This document shows, one piece after another, positions 47,972 to 59,224 of a DNA stretch of 64,000 nucleotides (positions are counted from its first letter, which is position 1; each line of letters begins with the position of its first letter). The position numbers and the translations under genes are program-made. Under the pieces are notes generated by a model. It had not been told where the DNA came from and searched no databases. It worked only from the letters and a program-made list of their open reading frames with translations. Location: NCBI RefSeq assembly GCF_918797525.1, contig NZ_OU963893.1, forward strand, positions 1,550,001 through 1,614,000, read 5' to 3'. The stretch comes from an unidentified bacterial endosymbiont (lineage in GTDB: Bacteria; Pseudomonadota; Gammaproteobacteria; Enterobacterales; Enterobacteriaceae).

Positions 47972-48917
47972 GGTTGCACCTGCAGGACAGAAAGATGCCG
48001 TTGAGATGCGCAAGGTCTACGCGGGCTTTGTGGCACAGCAGATTGAAGCCGGAAGCGAAATTATCGCCCTGGAAGCGGATCTGATGAGCTCAATGGCGAT
48101 GGACGGCGTGGCGCGCGATTACCCGCAGCACGTGATCAACTGCGGCATCATGGAAGCTAACGTCATCGGCACGGCGGCCGGGCTGTCGCTCACCGGGCGT
48201 AAGCCGTTCGTGCATACCTTTACCGCGTTTGCCAGCCGCCGCTGCTTCGACCAGCTGTTTATGTCCCTGGACTACCCGCGTAACAACGTAAAGGTGATCG
48301 CCTCGGATGCGGGCGTGACTGCGTGTCATAACGGTGGTACGCATATGTCGTTTGAGGACATGGGCATTGTGCGCGGGCTGGCGAATTCGGTGGTGCTGGA
48401 GGTGACTGACGCGGTGATGTTCGAGGACATACTGCGCCAGCTTATCGATCTCGAAGGCTTCTACTGGGTACGGACCATCCGTAAGCAGGCCCCGAGCGTG
48501 TATGCACCTGGTTCGACGTTTACCCTTGGCAAAGGCAACGTGCTGCGCGACGGCCGCGACATTACGTTAATTGCCAACGGCATCATGGTGGCGGAAGCGC
48601 TGGAGGCAGCCCGGCAGCTGGAGCAGGAAGGGGTGAGCGCAGCGGTAATCGACATGTTTACCCTCAAGCCCATCGACCGGATGCTGGTGAAAAACTATGC
48701 CGAGAAAACCGGACGTATTGTGACGTGTGAAAACCATAGCATTCATAACGGCTTGGGTTCGGCGGTCGCGGAAGTGCTGGTGGAAACCAGCCCGGTGCCG
48801 ATGCGGCGGGTTGGCGTGAAGGAGCGTTACGGCCAGGTGGGCACGCAGGACTTCCTGCAAAAAGAGTATGGCCTGACGGCGCATGACATTGTGACGGCGG
48901 CGAGGGAACTGCTGTAA
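47964..48917 (+). CDS. Transketolase, C-terminal (pyrimidine-binding) subunit
   Basis: The 317-residue protein has the transketolase pyrimidine domain with NCGIMEANVIGTAAGLSLTG, in which Glu64 should activate the TPP ring, then SDAGVTACHNGGTHMSFEDM with the substrate His residues. The last third is the C-terminal domain (about 195-317) with TLIANGIMVAEALEAARQL. Together with the N subunit this gives a complete active site. It overlaps the N gene by eight bases and ends the operon. Confidence 0.9.
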   Translation: MIKVAPAGQKDAVEMRKVYAGFVAQQIEAGSEIIALEADLMSSMAMDGVARDYPQHVINCGIMEANVIGTAAGLSLTGRKPFVHTFTAFASRRCFDQLFMSLDYPRNNVKVIASDAGVTACHNGGTHMSFEDMGIVRGLANSVVLEVTDAVMFEDILRQLIDLEGFYWVRTIRKQAPSVYAPGSTFTLGKGNVLRDGRDITLIANGIMVAEALEAARQLEQEGVSAAVIDMFTLKPIDRMLVKNYAEKTGRIVTCENHSIHNGLGSAVAEVLVETSPVPMRRVGVKERYGQVGTQDFLQKEYGLTAHDIVTAARELL

Positions 48918-48921
48918 ATAC

Positions 48922-48948
48922 AAAAGGCGACCATCGGGTCGCCTTTTT
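48922..48948. terminator. Bidirectional terminator between transketolase and pta
   Basis: AAAAGGCGAC (48922-48931) pairs with GTCGCCTTTT (48938-48947) around CATCGG; T-runs appear on both strands. The genes on each side are convergent. Confidence 0.9.
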
Positions 48949-48963
48949 AGTACAGCGGATAAA

Positions 48964-51105
48964 TTACTGCTGCTGTGAAGACTGGATCGCGGTCAGGGCA
49001 ATGGTGTAGACGATATCGTCAACCAGCGCGCCACGAGACAGGTCGTTCACCGGTTTACGCATCCCTTGCAGCATAGGCCCGATGGAGATCAGGTCTGCAG
49101 AACGCTGTACCGCTTTGTAGGTGGTGTTACCGGTGTTCAAATCCGGGAAGATGAACACGGTAGCGCGACCTGCAACCGGAGAGTTCGGCGCTTTGGATTT
49201 CGCAACGTCAGCCATAACCGCGGCGTCGTACTGCAGCGGGCCGTCGATCATCAGATCAGGGCGTTTTTCCTGTGCCAGACGCGTCGCTTCACGCACTTTC
49301 TCTACGTCGCTACCTGCACCAGAGGTACCGGTAGAGTAGGAGAGCATTGCCACGCGCGGTTCGATACCAAAGGCAATCGCCGAGTCTGCAGACTGGATAG
49401 CGATCTCAGCCAGCTGTTCTGCTGTTGGATCCGGGTTGATCGCGCAGTCGCCGTAAACGTAAACCTGTTCAGGCAGCAGCATGAAGAACACGGAAGAGAC
49501 CAGCGAGCTGCCCGGTGCCGTTTTGATCAGCTGCAGCGGTGGACGAATGGTGTTTGCGGTGGTGTGAACGGCACCGGAAACCAGACCATCAACTTCGTCC
49601 TGTTCCAGCATCAGCGTACCCAACACCACGTTGTCTTCAAGCTGCTCACGGGCAACGGCTTCGGTCATGCCCTTGCTCTTACGCAGCTCAACCAGACGGG
49701 CAACGTAACTTTCGCGAACCACTTCCGGGTCGACGATTTCGATACCTGCGCCCAGTTCAACGCCCTGAGATGCCGCAACACGGGTGATCTCATCCGGGTT
49801 ACCCAGCAGCACGCAGGTCGCAATCCCGCGCTCTGCACAGATCGCTGCCGCTTTAACGGTACGTGGTTCGTCCCCTTCCGGCAGAACCACGCGTTTGCCC
49901 GCTTTACGCGCCATCTCGGTCAGTTGATAACGGAACGCTGGCGGAGACAGACGACGGCTGCGCTCGGAGGTCGCCGTCAGGGATTCAATCCAGTCTGCAT
50001 TGATGTAGCCCGCAACGTATTCCTGAACTTTCTCGATACGCTCGTGGTCATCAACCGGCACTTCCAGGTTGAAGCTCTGCAGGCTCAGCGAGGTCTGCCA
50101 GGTGTTGGTGTTGACCATGAATACCGGCAGGCCCGTCGCAAATGCGCGCTCGCACAGTTTGCTCACGCGTGGGTCCATCTCGTAAGCACCGGTCAACAGA
50201 ATGGCACCGATTTCAACGCCGTTCATGGCGGCCAGACATGCGGCAACCAGCACGTCAGGACGGTCTGCAGAGGTCACCAGCAGGGACCCTGCGCGGAAGT
50301 GTTCAAGCATGTGCGGAATGCTACGCGCACAGAAGGTCACGGACTTCACGCGGCGGGTGTTGATGTCGCCTTCGTTAACCACGGTAGCGTTCAGGTGGCG
50401 CGCCATGTCGATGGCACGGGTGGCGATCAGCTCGAAGCTCCACGGCACTACACCCAGAACCGGCAGCGGGCTGGATTCCTGCAGAGAGGCCGGGTCAACT
50501 TTGATCACTTTCGCTTTGGAGGAGTCGTCGAAGATCTCGGACAGGTCAGGGCGCGTACGGCCCTGCTCATCAACCGGGGCGTTCAGTTTATTAACGATAA
50601 CGCCGGTGATGTTGGTATTTTTTGCGCCGCCGAAGCTGCTGCGGGTCAGTTCGATACGCTCTTTCAGCTGTTCCTGAGTATCTGTACCCTGGGACATTAC
50701 GAAGACGATTTCTGCGTTCAGCGTTTTGGCGATTTCAAAGTTCAGCGACTGAGCGAACTGGTGTTTACGCGTAGGGACCAGACCTTCAACCAGCACCACT
50801 TCTGCGTCTTGCGCATTGGCGTGATAGTTGGCGATGATCTCTTCCATCAGCACGTCTTTCTGGTTGCTTGACAGCAGAGACTCAACGTAGCTCATCTTCA
50901 GCGGTTCAGCCGCAGGCAGATTAGAGTTCTTACGTACGATGGAGGTGGTCTGGTCAGGCGCATCGCCACCGGCACGAGGCTGGGCGATAGGCTTAAAGAC
51001 GCTCAGACGAACGCCTTTACGTTCCATAGCACGGATAACGCCAAGGCTGACGCTGGTCAGGCCGACGCTGGTTCCGGTAGGGATCAGCATAATTGTACGG
51101 GACAC
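48964..51105 (-). CDS. pta: Pta, phosphate acetyltransferase
   Basis: Pta interconverts acetyl-CoA and acetyl phosphate, the first step of the acetate overflow pathway. The 713-residue product starts at GTG ([20 protein letters not shown]) as in E. coli. It has the long N-terminal BioD-like and DRTGG domains typical of enteric Pta, and the C-terminal catalytic domain from about residue 390 with [13 protein letters not shown] and [13 protein letters not shown]. It is downstream of ackA with a hairpin in the 76-bp gap. Confidence 0.98.
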   Translation of the reverse strand: MSRTIMLIPTGTSVGLTSVSLGVIRAMERKGVRLSVFKPIAQPRAGGDAPDQTTSIVRKNSNLPAAEPLKMSYVESLLSSNQKDVLMEEIIANYHANAQDAEVVLVEGLVPTRKHQFAQSLNFEIAKTLNAEIVFVMSQGTDTQEQLKERIELTRSSFGGAKNTNITGVIVNKLNAPVDEQGRTRPDLSEIFDDSSKAKVIKVDPASLQESSPLPVLGVVPWSFELIATRAIDMARHLNATVVNEGDINTRRVKSVTFCARSIPHMLEHFRAGSLLVTSADRPDVLVAACLAAMNGVEIGAILLTGAYEMDPRVSKLCERAFATGLPVFMVNTNTWQTSLSLQSFNLEVPVDDHERIEKVQEYVAGYINADWIESLTATSERSRRLSPPAFRYQLTEMARKAGKRVVLPEGDEPRTVKAAAICAERGIATCVLLGNPDEITRVAASQGVELGAGIEIVDPEVVRESYVARLVELRKSKGMTEAVAREQLEDNVVLGTLMLEQDEVDGLVSGAVHTTANTIRPPLQLIKTAPGSSLVSSVFFMLLPEQVYVYGDCAINPDPTAEQLAEIAIQSADSAIAFGIEPRVAMLSYSTGTSGAGSDVEKVREATRLAQEKRPDLMIDGPLQYDAAVMADVAKSKAPNSPVAGRATVFIFPDLNTGNTTYKAVQRSADLISIGPMLQGMRKPVNDLSRGALVDDIVYTIALTAIQSSQQQ

Positions 51106-51153
51106 GGTTTATCCTCTTTCGTTACCGTCGCGATTGGACGGGTGACAAAACAG

Positions 51154-51176
51154 CACCGCCAGCAAAGCTGGCGGTG
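51154..51176. terminator. Hairpin between ackA and pta
   Basis: CACCGCCAGC (51154-51163) and GCTGGCGGTG (51167-51176) form a perfect 10-bp stem with loop AAA. On the minus strand it follows the ackA stop and is followed by TGTTTTG, so it could partly end ackA transcripts before pta. Confidence 0.7.
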
Positions 51177-51181
51177 TGGAA

Positions 51182-52384
51182 TCAGGCAGTCAGACGGTTC
51201 GCGTCTTGCGCGATAACCAGCTCTTCGTTCGTTGGGATAACGATAGCAGGGCGGGTGCCTTCTTTGTTGATGAAGCCAGACTTGCCGAAGCGGGCAGCCA
51301 GGTTGCGCTCGTGATCAACCTCAAAGCCCAGAACGCCCAGTTTGCCCAGGGACAGTTCACGGACCATTGCTGCGTTTTCACCTATACCGCCGGTGAAGAT
51401 GACTGCGTCCAGACGACCGTCCATCAGTGCCGTGTAAGAGCCGATGTATTTCGCCAGACGGTGGCAGTAAACGTCCATTGCACGTTTAGCGTCTGCTTTG
51501 TCGGTGTAGTTGTCTTCAACGTAACGGCAATCGCTGGTGACTTCGGTCAGACCCAGCAGGCCAGACTCTTTGGTCAGCATTTTGTTGATCTGGTCAACGC
51601 TCATGCCCAGGGTGTCATGCAGGTGGAAGATAATAGCCGGGTCGATATCACCGGAACGGGTCCCCATCACCAGACCTTCCAGCGGAGTCAGACCCATGGA
51701 GGTATCAACACACTGGCCGTTGCGGATAGCTGAAACAGAACCCCCGTTGCCCAGATGGCAAGTGATGATGTTCACTTCTGTAACTGGCTTGTTCAGTACT
51801 TTTGCGGCTTCCTGAGTCACGTAGAAGTGGCTGGTGCCGTGTGCGCCGTAGCGACGTACGCCATGATCTTTATACAGGCTGTATGGCAGAGCATACAGGT
51901 AAGACTCTTCCGGCATGGTCTGATGGAACGCGGTGTCAAACACGGCCACGTTTTTGTCTTTCAGATTCGGGAAGGATTTCAGTGCTTCAGCGATACCGAT
52001 CAGGTGAGCCGGGTTATGCAGCGGTGCGAAAGAGGCAGAGTCTTTGATGCCCTGGATAACAGATTCGTCGATAACCACGGAGCGGGTGTATTTTTCGCCG
52101 CCGTGGACGATTCGGTGACCAATCGCAGTCAGCTGAGCAGACAGTTCTGGTTTTTGTGCCAGAATAGTGTTAACGATAAAGTTCAGCGCTTCACTGTGAG
52201 CGGCGCCTGCACCTAAAGCCGCTTCTTGTTTGCTGCCGTCCATCTTCCACTTGATACGCGCTTCAGGCAGATGGAAACATTCGGCCAAACCAGAGAGGTA
52301 CTCGTCACCGTTGAGCGCATCGATGATGGCGAATTTCAGTGAGGAGCTACCGCAGTTCAGAACCAGTACTAACTTACTCGACAT
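51182..52384 (-). CDS. ackA: AckA, acetate kinase
   Basis: AckA converts acetyl phosphate and ADP to acetate and ATP. The 400-residue product has [14 protein letters not shown] at the N-terminus, the VVHGGEKYT segment with the substrate-site His and Arg, AHGTSHFYV and [14 protein letters not shown], and [14 protein letters not shown] near the end. All match the ASKHA-fold acetate kinases. It is the first gene of ackA-pta. The 337-bp gap to the divergent yfbV is AT-rich and holds no gene. Confidence 0.98.
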   Translation of the reverse strand: MSSKLVLVLNCGSSSLKFAIIDALNGDEYLSGLAECFHLPEARIKWKMDGSKQEAALGAGAAHSEALNFIVNTILAQKPELSAQLTAIGHRIVHGGEKYTRSVVIDESVIQGIKDSASFAPLHNPAHLIGIAEALKSFPNLKDKNVAVFDTAFHQTMPEESYLYALPYSLYKDHGVRRYGAHGTSHFYVTQEAAKVLNKPVTEVNIITCHLGNGGSVSAIRNGQCVDTSMGLTPLEGLVMGTRSGDIDPAIIFHLHDTLGMSVDQINKMLTKESGLLGLTEVTSDCRYVEDNYTDKADAKRAMDVYCHRLAKYIGSYTALMDGRLDAVIFTGGIGENAAMVRELSLGKLGVLGFEVDHERNLAARFGKSGFINKEGTRPAIVIPTNEELVIAQDANRLTA

Positions 52385-52721
52385 GGAAGTACCTATAATT
52401 GATACGTGGCTAAAAAAACGTCAGTGAGTCTAAAAGCGTAACGCATACTGACCCAGACATTTATGATTAACATCATGCCAAACCAAAATTCTGGCATGAT
52501 GGAAGGAATACTTATGATTTTAAGCCATTTTGCTCATTTTTCAGACAATGGCATACTATGCGATAATTTGACGAGTTAACGATTCTCGTCTAAGGCCCTA
52601 TCAGGCTGGCACAGGATACCCGATACGGGGTAGTGAAGACAAAATATTTTGAACGTTGTCATAGCCTGTTGTGGTTTTGCACGAAAATTTTAATGTTTAT
52701 ATGTGAAGTTGAGGTACAGCC

Positions 52722-53177
52722 ATGTCGACACCTGAGATCCCGTCCGTAAACTTTTTTAGTCTGTTTCGTCGTGGACAGCATTACGCAAAGACGTGGCCAC
52801 TGGAAAAGCGCCTTGCGCCGATGTTTATTGAGAACCGCGTTATCCGCGCCACGCGCTATGCGATTCGCTTTATGCCGCCCGTCGCCATCTTTACCTTATG
52901 CTGGCAAATCGCCCTCGGCGGGCAGCTTGGCCCGGCGGTTGCCACCGCGCTCTTCGCCCTGAGCCTGCCGATGCAGGGGCTATGGTGGTTAGGTAAGCGT
53001 TCAGTTACGCCTTTACCACCTACTATTTTACACTGGTTTTATGAAGTGCGCGGGAAACTCGAGGAAGCCGGGCAGGCGCTGGCCCCCGTTGAAGGCAAGC
53101 CGGATTACCAGGCGCTGGCCGACACGCTCAAGCGCGCTTTTAAGCAACTTGATAAAACATTTCTTGATGACTTGTGA
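52722..53177 (+). CDS. yfbV: YfbV, UPF0208 inner membrane protein
   Basis: The 151-residue product begins [20 protein letters not shown] and has two hydrophobic segments (about 45-63 and 68-90), then a cytoplasmic helical tail. It matches E. coli YfbV, which has been reported to help keep the Ter macrodomain separate from its neighbours. It stands alone, divergent from ackA. Confidence 0.93.
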   Translation: MSTPEIPSVNFFSLFRRGQHYAKTWPLEKRLAPMFIENRVIRATRYAIRFMPPVAIFTLCWQIALGGQLGPAVATALFALSLPMQGLWWLGKRSVTPLPPTILHWFYEVRGKLEEAGQALAPVEGKPDYQALADTLKRAFKQLDKTFLDDL

Positions 53178-53181
53178 TTGA

Positions 53182-53763
<582 letters not shown>

Positions 53764-53774
53764 CGGAGGTGCGT

Positions 53775-54434
53775 GTGCAGTGTAAAGGTTTTCTGTTTGA
53801 TCTGGACGGTACGCTGGTGGATTCGTTACCGGTAGTGGAGCGTTCGTGGTGCCACTGGGCTGACCGACATGGCATCGACCATCAGGAGGTACTGAATTTC
53901 ATCCATGGCAAGCAGGCCATTACCTCACTACGACATTTCCTGGCGGGGCGCGCTGAGGAAGAGATTCAGGCAGAGTTCAACTATCTTGAACGCATTGAAG
54001 CGACGGATACCGATGGCATTGTCGCGCTGCCGGGCGCGCGTGAACTGCTTGAGCACCTTAACGAAGCGCATATTCCGTGGGCCATTGTTACCTCCGGTTC
54101 CATTCCCGTGGCCCATGCCCGTCACCAGGCGGCCGGACTACCGCAGCCAGAGGTGTTTATTACCGCTGAGTGCGTGAAGCTTGGCAAACCGGAACCGGAT
54201 GCCTTTTTACTCGGGGCTGAATTGCTTGGTCTTGCGCCGCAAGAGTGCGTGGTAGTAGAAGATGCTGCGACAGGGGTATTGGCTGGCCTGAATGCGGGGA
54301 GCCACGTTATTGCCGTGAATGTCCCGGCGGACTCTCCCCGGCTCGACGAGGCGGACTTTGTTCTCACGAGCTTGACAGCAATCCGCGTCGCTAAGGCAGT
54401 TGACGGAGTTGTAACCGTCTCGCTAAAAATGTAA
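53775..54434 (+). CDS. hxpA: HxpA (YfbT), HAD-family sugar-phosphate phosphatase
   Basis: HxpA hydrolyses hexitol and sugar phosphates. The 219-residue product has HAD motif I in GFLFDLDGTLVDSLP, motif II in AIVTSGS, and Lys plus motif IV in KLGKPEPDAF and VVVEDAATGV. The GTG at 53775 is preferred because GGAGG at 53765-53769 lies at the right distance and because MQCKGF matches E. coli; a GTG two codons earlier would overlap that site. Confidence 0.9.
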   Translation: MQCKGFLFDLDGTLVDSLPVVERSWCHWADRHGIDHQEVLNFIHGKQAITSLRHFLAGRAEEEIQAEFNYLERIEATDTDGIVALPGARELLEHLNEAHIPWAIVTSGSIPVAHARHQAAGLPQPEVFITAECVKLGKPEPDAFLLGAELLGLAPQECVVVEDAATGVLAGLNAGSHVIAVNVPADSPRLDEADFVLTSLTAIRVAKAVDGVVTVSLKM

Positions 54435-54445
54435 GCGTAAGATTT

Positions 54446-54470
54446 AGCCCCACTTTGTTGGGGCTTTTTT
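54446..54470 (+). terminator. Terminator after hxpA
   Basis: AGCCCCA (54446-54452) pairs with TGGGGCT (54459-54465), followed by a T-run. Confidence 0.9.
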
Positions 54471-54509
54471 ATGGCAGAATTCCTTTTCCTCCACTGACAA
54501 GGATATGTT

Positions 54510-56342
54510 GTGAACGGTGAACTGATTTGGGTTCTCAGCCTGCTTTTAATCGCCATTATTCTTTTTGCCACGGGCAAAGTGCGCATGGATGCTGTCGCCT
54601 TGTTCGTGATTGTCGCCTTTGTACTGAGCGGCACGCTGACCCTTACGGAAGCATTTTCCGGCTTTAGCGATCCCAACGTTATTCTGATTGCCGCCCTGTT
54701 TATCATCGGCGATGGACTGGTGCGTACCGGCGTGGCGACGGCTATGGGCTCGTGGCTGGTGAAGGTGGCAGGCAGCAGCGAGACCAAAATGCTGGTCTAC
54801 CTGATGGTGACCGTCGCCGGGCTGGGGGCGTTTATGAGTTCAACGGGGGTCGTCGCCATCTTTATTCCGGTGGTGCTGAGCGTTTCCATGCGGATGCAAA
54901 TCTCGCCGTCTCGTCTGATGATGCCTCTGAGCTTCGCCGGTCTTATTAGCGGCATGATGACGCTGGTGGCGACGCCGCCAAACCTGGTCGTCAACAGTGA
55001 GTTGCTCCGCGAAGGTCTTGAGGGGTTCAGCTTTTTCAGCGTCACGCCGCTAGGGTTGGTCATTCTGGTTCTGGGCGTTGCCTATATGCTGCTGGCCCGC
55101 ATTGCCCTGAAAGGCGAAAAGCTGGATAAAAACAAAGACGGCTGGAAGCGGCGTACTTTCCGCGACTTGATTAAAGAGTACCGCCTGACCGGAAGGGCGC
55201 GCCGCCTGGCTATCCGCCCCGGTTCGCCGATGGTTGGCCAGCGCCTGGACGACCTGAAACTGCGCGAACGCTACGGCGCGAACGTAATTGGCGTGGAGCG
55301 CTGGCGTCGCTTTCGGCGCGTGATCGTTAACGTCAACGGAGTATCGGAATTCCGTGCGCGTGATGTTCTGCTAATTGATATGTCGACGGCGGATGTGGAT
55401 CTGCGCGAATTCTGTGGCGAACAGATGCTGGAGCCGATGGTGCTGCGCGGGGAGTACTTCTCCGATCAGGCGTTGGATGTCGGCATGGCGGAAGTGTCAT
55501 TGATCCCGGAATCTGAGCTGCTGGGTAAAACGGTACGCGAAATGGCGTTCCGTACCCGCTATGGCCTGAACGTGGTCGGCTTAAAGCGCGACGGCGTGGC
55601 GCTGGACGGTGCCGTGGTGGATGAGCCAATCCTGCTGGGAGATATTTTCCTCGTGGTCGGCAACTGGAAGCTCATCAGCCAGCTCGGACAAAAAGGCCGC
55701 GATTTCGTGGTACTCAATATGCCGGTTGAACAGAGCGAGGCCTCTCCGGCGCATAGCCAGGCGCCGCACGCGATTTTCTGTCTGGTGCTGATGGTGGCGC
55801 TGATGCTGACCGATGAGATCCCCAATCCGGTCGCGGCAATGATTGCCTGCCTTCTGATGGGCAAGTTCCGCTGTATTGATGCCGAAAGCGCCTACAAGGC
55901 GATCCACTGGCCAAGCATCATTCTGATCGTCGGGATGATGCCTTTTGCACTTGCGCTACAAAAAACCGGCGGCGTGGATTTGATCGTTAAAGGGCTGATG
56001 GACGTCGGCGGGGGATATGGGCCTTATATGATGATGGTGTGTCTGTTTGTGATGTGCGCCACTATCGGCCTGTTTATCTCTAATACCGCCACGGCAGTGC
56101 TTATGGCGCCCATCGCGCTGGCGATGGCGAAAACCATGGGCGTTTCGCCGTATCCGTTTGCGATGATGGTGGCGATGGCAGCGTCAGCGGCATTTATGAC
56201 GCCGGTCTCCTCGCCGGTAAACACGCTGGTGCTTGGGCCAGGGAACTACACCTTTAGCGATTTCGTGAAGATCGGCGTGCCGTTCACCGTGCTGGTGATG
56301 GCGGTTTGCGTAGTGTTAATACCTGTTCTGTTCCCGTTCTAA
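54510..56342 (+). CDS. yfbS: YfbS, SLC13/DASS-type transporter with two TrkA-C domains
   Basis: The 610-residue product starts at a GTG. It has two blocks of membrane segments (about 1-200 and 415-610) around a cytoplasmic insert with two RCK_C/TrkA-C domains (about 220-390; [20 protein letters not shown] and [20 protein letters not shown]). This is the layout of E. coli YfbS in the divalent anion:sodium symporter family. Motifs [11 protein letters not shown] and [14 protein letters not shown] fit. The substrate is unknown. A REP-like hairpin follows. Confidence 0.93.
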   Translation: MNGELIWVLSLLLIAIILFATGKVRMDAVALFVIVAFVLSGTLTLTEAFSGFSDPNVILIAALFIIGDGLVRTGVATAMGSWLVKVAGSSETKMLVYLMVTVAGLGAFMSSTGVVAIFIPVVLSVSMRMQISPSRLMMPLSFAGLISGMMTLVATPPNLVVNSELLREGLEGFSFFSVTPLGLVILVLGVAYMLLARIALKGEKLDKNKDGWKRRTFRDLIKEYRLTGRARRLAIRPGSPMVGQRLDDLKLRERYGANVIGVERWRRFRRVIVNVNGVSEFRARDVLLIDMSTADVDLREFCGEQMLEPMVLRGEYFSDQALDVGMAEVSLIPESELLGKTVREMAFRTRYGLNVVGLKRDGVALDGAVVDEPILLGDIFLVVGNWKLISQLGQKGRDFVVLNMPVEQSEASPAHSQAPHAIFCLVLMVALMLTDEIPNPVAAMIACLLMGKFRCIDAESAYKAIHWPSIILIVGMMPFALALQKTGGVDLIVKGLMDVGGGYGPYMMMVCLFVMCATIGLFISNTATAVLMAPIALAMAKTMGVSPYPFAMMVAMAASAAFMTPVSSPVNTLVLGPGNYTFSDFVKIGVPFTVLVMAVCVVLIPVLFPF

Positions 56343-56348
56343 GGCAAA

Positions 56349-56378
56349 TGCCGGGTGAGGCGAAGCCGCCGCCCGGCA
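56349..56378. repeat. REP-like extragenic palindrome
   Basis: TGCCGGGTG (56349-56357) pairs with CGCCCGGCA (56370-56378) around AGGCGAAGCCGC. This is the enterobacterial REP pattern. It lies between the convergent yfbS and yfbR. Confidence 0.75.
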
Positions 56379-56383
56379 CGTTG

Positions 56384-56983
56384 TCAGAGCGGAGAATCCT
56401 GGCTTATCTCATCCAGAGAGAGCTGGAAGCTCGGCACAAACACCTGCATAAAGTAATCCATCTCCTCGCTGCGGCGGGATTCCAGCGTTTTCTCAAGCCG
56501 CGTTTTCGCCAGCAAAAACTCGTTGTTTCCGGCTGACAGCTCTTCCAGACACTTCAGGTAGGCGCACAGCGCATCGGCCTGCTTCACCAGCGATTTTTCA
56601 TCTTCTGTGTACTGGTGCTCATCAATCAACGGTTCAAAAATATCGCGTAACGCCTCGGGCACCATATCGATGAGCTTTTGCTGAGCAATCTTCTCAATGG
56701 CCTTATATTCCTGGGCGATCTGCGAGTTAAAGTACTTCACCGGCGTCGGCAGATCCCCGGTCAGCACTTCTGAGGCATCATGGTACATCGCCAGCAGGGC
56801 AATACGCTCGGCGTTAACCTGACCGTTGAATTTACGGTTTTTAATCGCCGCAAGGGCGTGGGCGACCATGGCTACCTGCAGGCTGTGCTCCGACACGTTC
56901 TCAGTGCGCACGTTGCGCATCAAAGGCCAGCGGTTAATGAGCTTCAGGCGGGAGAGGTGGGCAAAGAAATGACTCTGACTCAT
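56384..56983 (-). CDS. yfbR: YfbR, 5'-deoxynucleotidase
   Basis: YfbR removes phosphate from deoxynucleoside monophosphates. The 199-residue product is an HD-domain protein: His33 in SEHSLQ, then His68-Asp69 in [12 protein letters not shown], with the later catalytic-metal Asp in DALCAYLKC. All are in the E. coli positions. It is convergent with yfbS and has alaA upstream on the same strand. Confidence 0.95.
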   Translation of the reverse strand: MSQSHFFAHLSRLKLINRWPLMRNVRTENVSEHSLQVAMVAHALAAIKNRKFNGQVNAERIALLAMYHDASEVLTGDLPTPVKYFNSQIAQEYKAIEKIAQQKLIDMVPEALRDIFEPLIDEHQYTEDEKSLVKQADALCAYLKCLEELSAGNNEFLLAKTRLEKTLESRRSEEMDYFMQVFVPSFQLSLDEISQDSPL

Positions 56984-57075
56984 AGGTTACCTTTTGTCTT
57001 GACTGCGACAGGCTTCATTGTGCGGGGAGGAGAGGGAAGATGCAAATCAGGCTACCGGAGTAGCCTGATTTAAAA

Positions 57076-58290
57076 TTACTGATGGTATCCCGAGAGGAAT
57101 CGTCCGAAGCGACTAATGGCCATCTCAAGATCGTCTTCACGCGGCAGCGTAACGATGCGCACGTGATCCGGCCACGGCCAGTTAAACGCGGTCCCCTGAA
57201 CCAGCAGCACCTTTTCCTGCAGCAGGAAATCGAGCACCATTTTCTGATCGTCGTGAATATTGAAACGCTTGGCGTCAATTTTCGGGAACATGTAGAGCGC
57301 GCCGTTCGGCTTCACGCAGGAGACGCCCGGTATCTCGTTAATGAGCTCCCATGCGCGGTTACGTTGTTCGTACAAACGACCGCCGGGAACAATAAATTCG
57401 CTGATGCTTTGATAGCCCCCGAGGGCGGTCTGGATCGCATGCTGCGCCGGAACGTTGGCGCAAAGGCGCATGGATGCCAGCATCTCCAGCCCTTCAATAT
57501 AGCCTTTCGCGTGCTTTTTCGGCCCGTTCAGGACCATCCAGCCCTGACGGAAACCGGCGACGCGATAGGTTTTAGATAAGCCGTTAAAGGTAATGGTCAG
57601 CAGATCGGGCGCCAGTGCGGCAATGGAGTGGTGCTGCGCCGCGTCGTACAGGATCTTGTCGTAAATTTCATCCGCGAAGATGATCAAGTTATGCTGGCGG
57701 GCGATCTCGACGATCTCCATCAGCAACGCTTTAGAATAGACCGCGCCCGTGGGGTTGTTCGGGTTGATAATCACAATGCCGCGCGTGCGTGGGGTGATTT
57801 TCGCGCGGATATCATCGAGATCCGGGAACCAGTCAGAGGACTCGTCGCACAAATAGTGCACCGCTTTACCGCTGGACAGGGACACTGCCGCCGTCCACAG
57901 CGGGTAGTCTGGGGCGGGAACCAGCATTTCATCGCCGCTGTTCAGCAGCGCCTGCATGGCCTGCACGATAAGTTCTGATACGCCGTTGCCGATATAGATA
58001 TCTTCGACGGTAACGTCACGTATCCCACGCGCCTGATAATGCTGCATGATGGCTTTACGTGCGGAGTAGAGTCCTTTCGAATCGCAATAGCCTTGTGCGG
58101 TGGGCAGGTTACGGATCACATCAACCAGAATTTCATCCGGCGCTTCAAAACCAAACGGCGCGGGGTTACCAATATTGAGTTTAAGAACCTTATTGCCTTC
58201 TTCTTCAAGGCGCTTCGCCTCTTTCAGAACCGGGCCACGGATGTCGTAACAGACGTTATCAAGCTTGCTGGATTTTTCGATAGGGGACAT
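57076..58290 (-). CDS. alaA: AlaA, glutamate-pyruvate aminotransferase
   Basis: AlaA makes alanine from pyruvate and glutamate with pyridoxal phosphate. The 404-residue product begins MSPIEKSSKLDNVCYDIRGP. It has NPNNPTGAVYS (Asn contact), DEIYDKILYD (Asp with the pyridine N) and the Schiff-base Lys240 in NGLSKTYRVAGFRQGW. The ATG at 58290 gives the E. coli length; an extension of ten codons lacks similarity. Confidence 0.96.
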   Translation of the reverse strand: MSPIEKSSKLDNVCYDIRGPVLKEAKRLEEEGNKVLKLNIGNPAPFGFEAPDEILVDVIRNLPTAQGYCDSKGLYSARKAIMQHYQARGIRDVTVEDIYIGNGVSELIVQAMQALLNSGDEMLVPAPDYPLWTAAVSLSSGKAVHYLCDESSDWFPDLDDIRAKITPRTRGIVIINPNNPTGAVYSKALLMEIVEIARQHNLIIFADEIYDKILYDAAQHHSIAALAPDLLTITFNGLSKTYRVAGFRQGWMVLNGPKKHAKGYIEGLEMLASMRLCANVPAQHAIQTALGGYQSISEFIVPGGRLYEQRNRAWELINEIPGVSCVKPNGALYMFPKIDAKRFNIHDDQKMVLDFLLQEKVLLVQGTAFNWPWPDHVRIVTLPREDDLEMAISRFGRFLSGYHQ

Positions 58291-58320
58291 GAACCTTAAC
58301 CTTTTCGCTATTATTGCCAC

Positions 58321-59224
58321 TCCCTGCCGTGGAAGTCAGCACGGAATAATGTACTCCCCCATCGCCTCGTTTTGAAGGGTGTACAGGAGAAGATTTTGTG
58401 CAATGCGCGAAAGGCTTTGTAATCTATTTTACTACCTTATGGCCTTTTTTGTGATCTAAAGTCATGTCAAGTAGGTATTTTAAGGTTTATTGTGCTGGGA
58501 AATGGTTTTTTTTGTGAACAATACGCTGGTCTAAATACAATAACGATCCCGGTCGCACATGAAGTTTACCAGGGTGACATTTCGCAAAATCTGAATGTTC
58601 TGGTCAGAGCGCTACTAATGGTACAGCGGGGTTAAACGTTACTGATGTAAATTTAATGTTAAGTGTTATTAATGTTTGAACTTAATCTAAATTAACCTTT
58701 ATTTATTATTAATGACGAAAATGCACTTTTTGTTAATATTAATAAAATTAGTGTCGCCACTTATCAACGTCCTTTAATCCTGAATATTGCAATAAGACTT
58801 ATAAATAAAGTGGATTTGGGTTAAGATGTCTTTCGGGAAAGTGGATGAGAGATACTCAAATTACGAATGTCTGAACGCTCTTTTCTGAATTAATTGATTG
58901 TTATTATTAAAGTTATCTCTGGCGGGTTTGTGTAAGTCTTACCTTGCTACGATGATAGCGCTGCGCGAAAGATGGCAGGGACAGTGTTATACCTTTAATG
59001 GAATTTACATAATCCTGCAAACATCTAAATATCCTTAACGTTTAAGAGAAAAAAATACGTCATGATACGTGCTTTCTGACTGTTAATATAAAGCAGCACA
59101 CTAACTGTCTGTCAGGCAGTCTGCCGGGCCGGGATACGAGGGAAACCTTCAGAAGGAATTGCTTAACTGTACACACAGCTTCAACCCGGACAGCTCCACA
59201 CGAGCAACCTGAAAGTGAAAAGAT
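58321..59224. other. AT-rich non-coding interval between alaA and lrhA
   Basis: No credible gene appears on either strand in these roughly 900 bases. K-12 carries yfbP at this place; I see no remnant of it. The sequence is AT-rich (runs such as TTTATTTATTATTAATGACG) and holds the promoters of divergent alaA and lrhA. E. coli lrhA has a long leader, which could occupy the right part here too. H-NS binding is a plausible guess. Confidence 0.6.

Noticed and set aside
49066..50871. 601-codon open frame antisense to pta
   Set aside because: Pta on the other strand is intact and highly conserved. The antisense frame is a codon-bias mirror, rich in His, Arg and Gln, with no recognisable domain.
58321..59224. 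Remnant of yfbP between alaA and lrhA
   Set aside because: I found no stretch in any frame that resembles a tetratricopeptide-like or other YfbP sequence.
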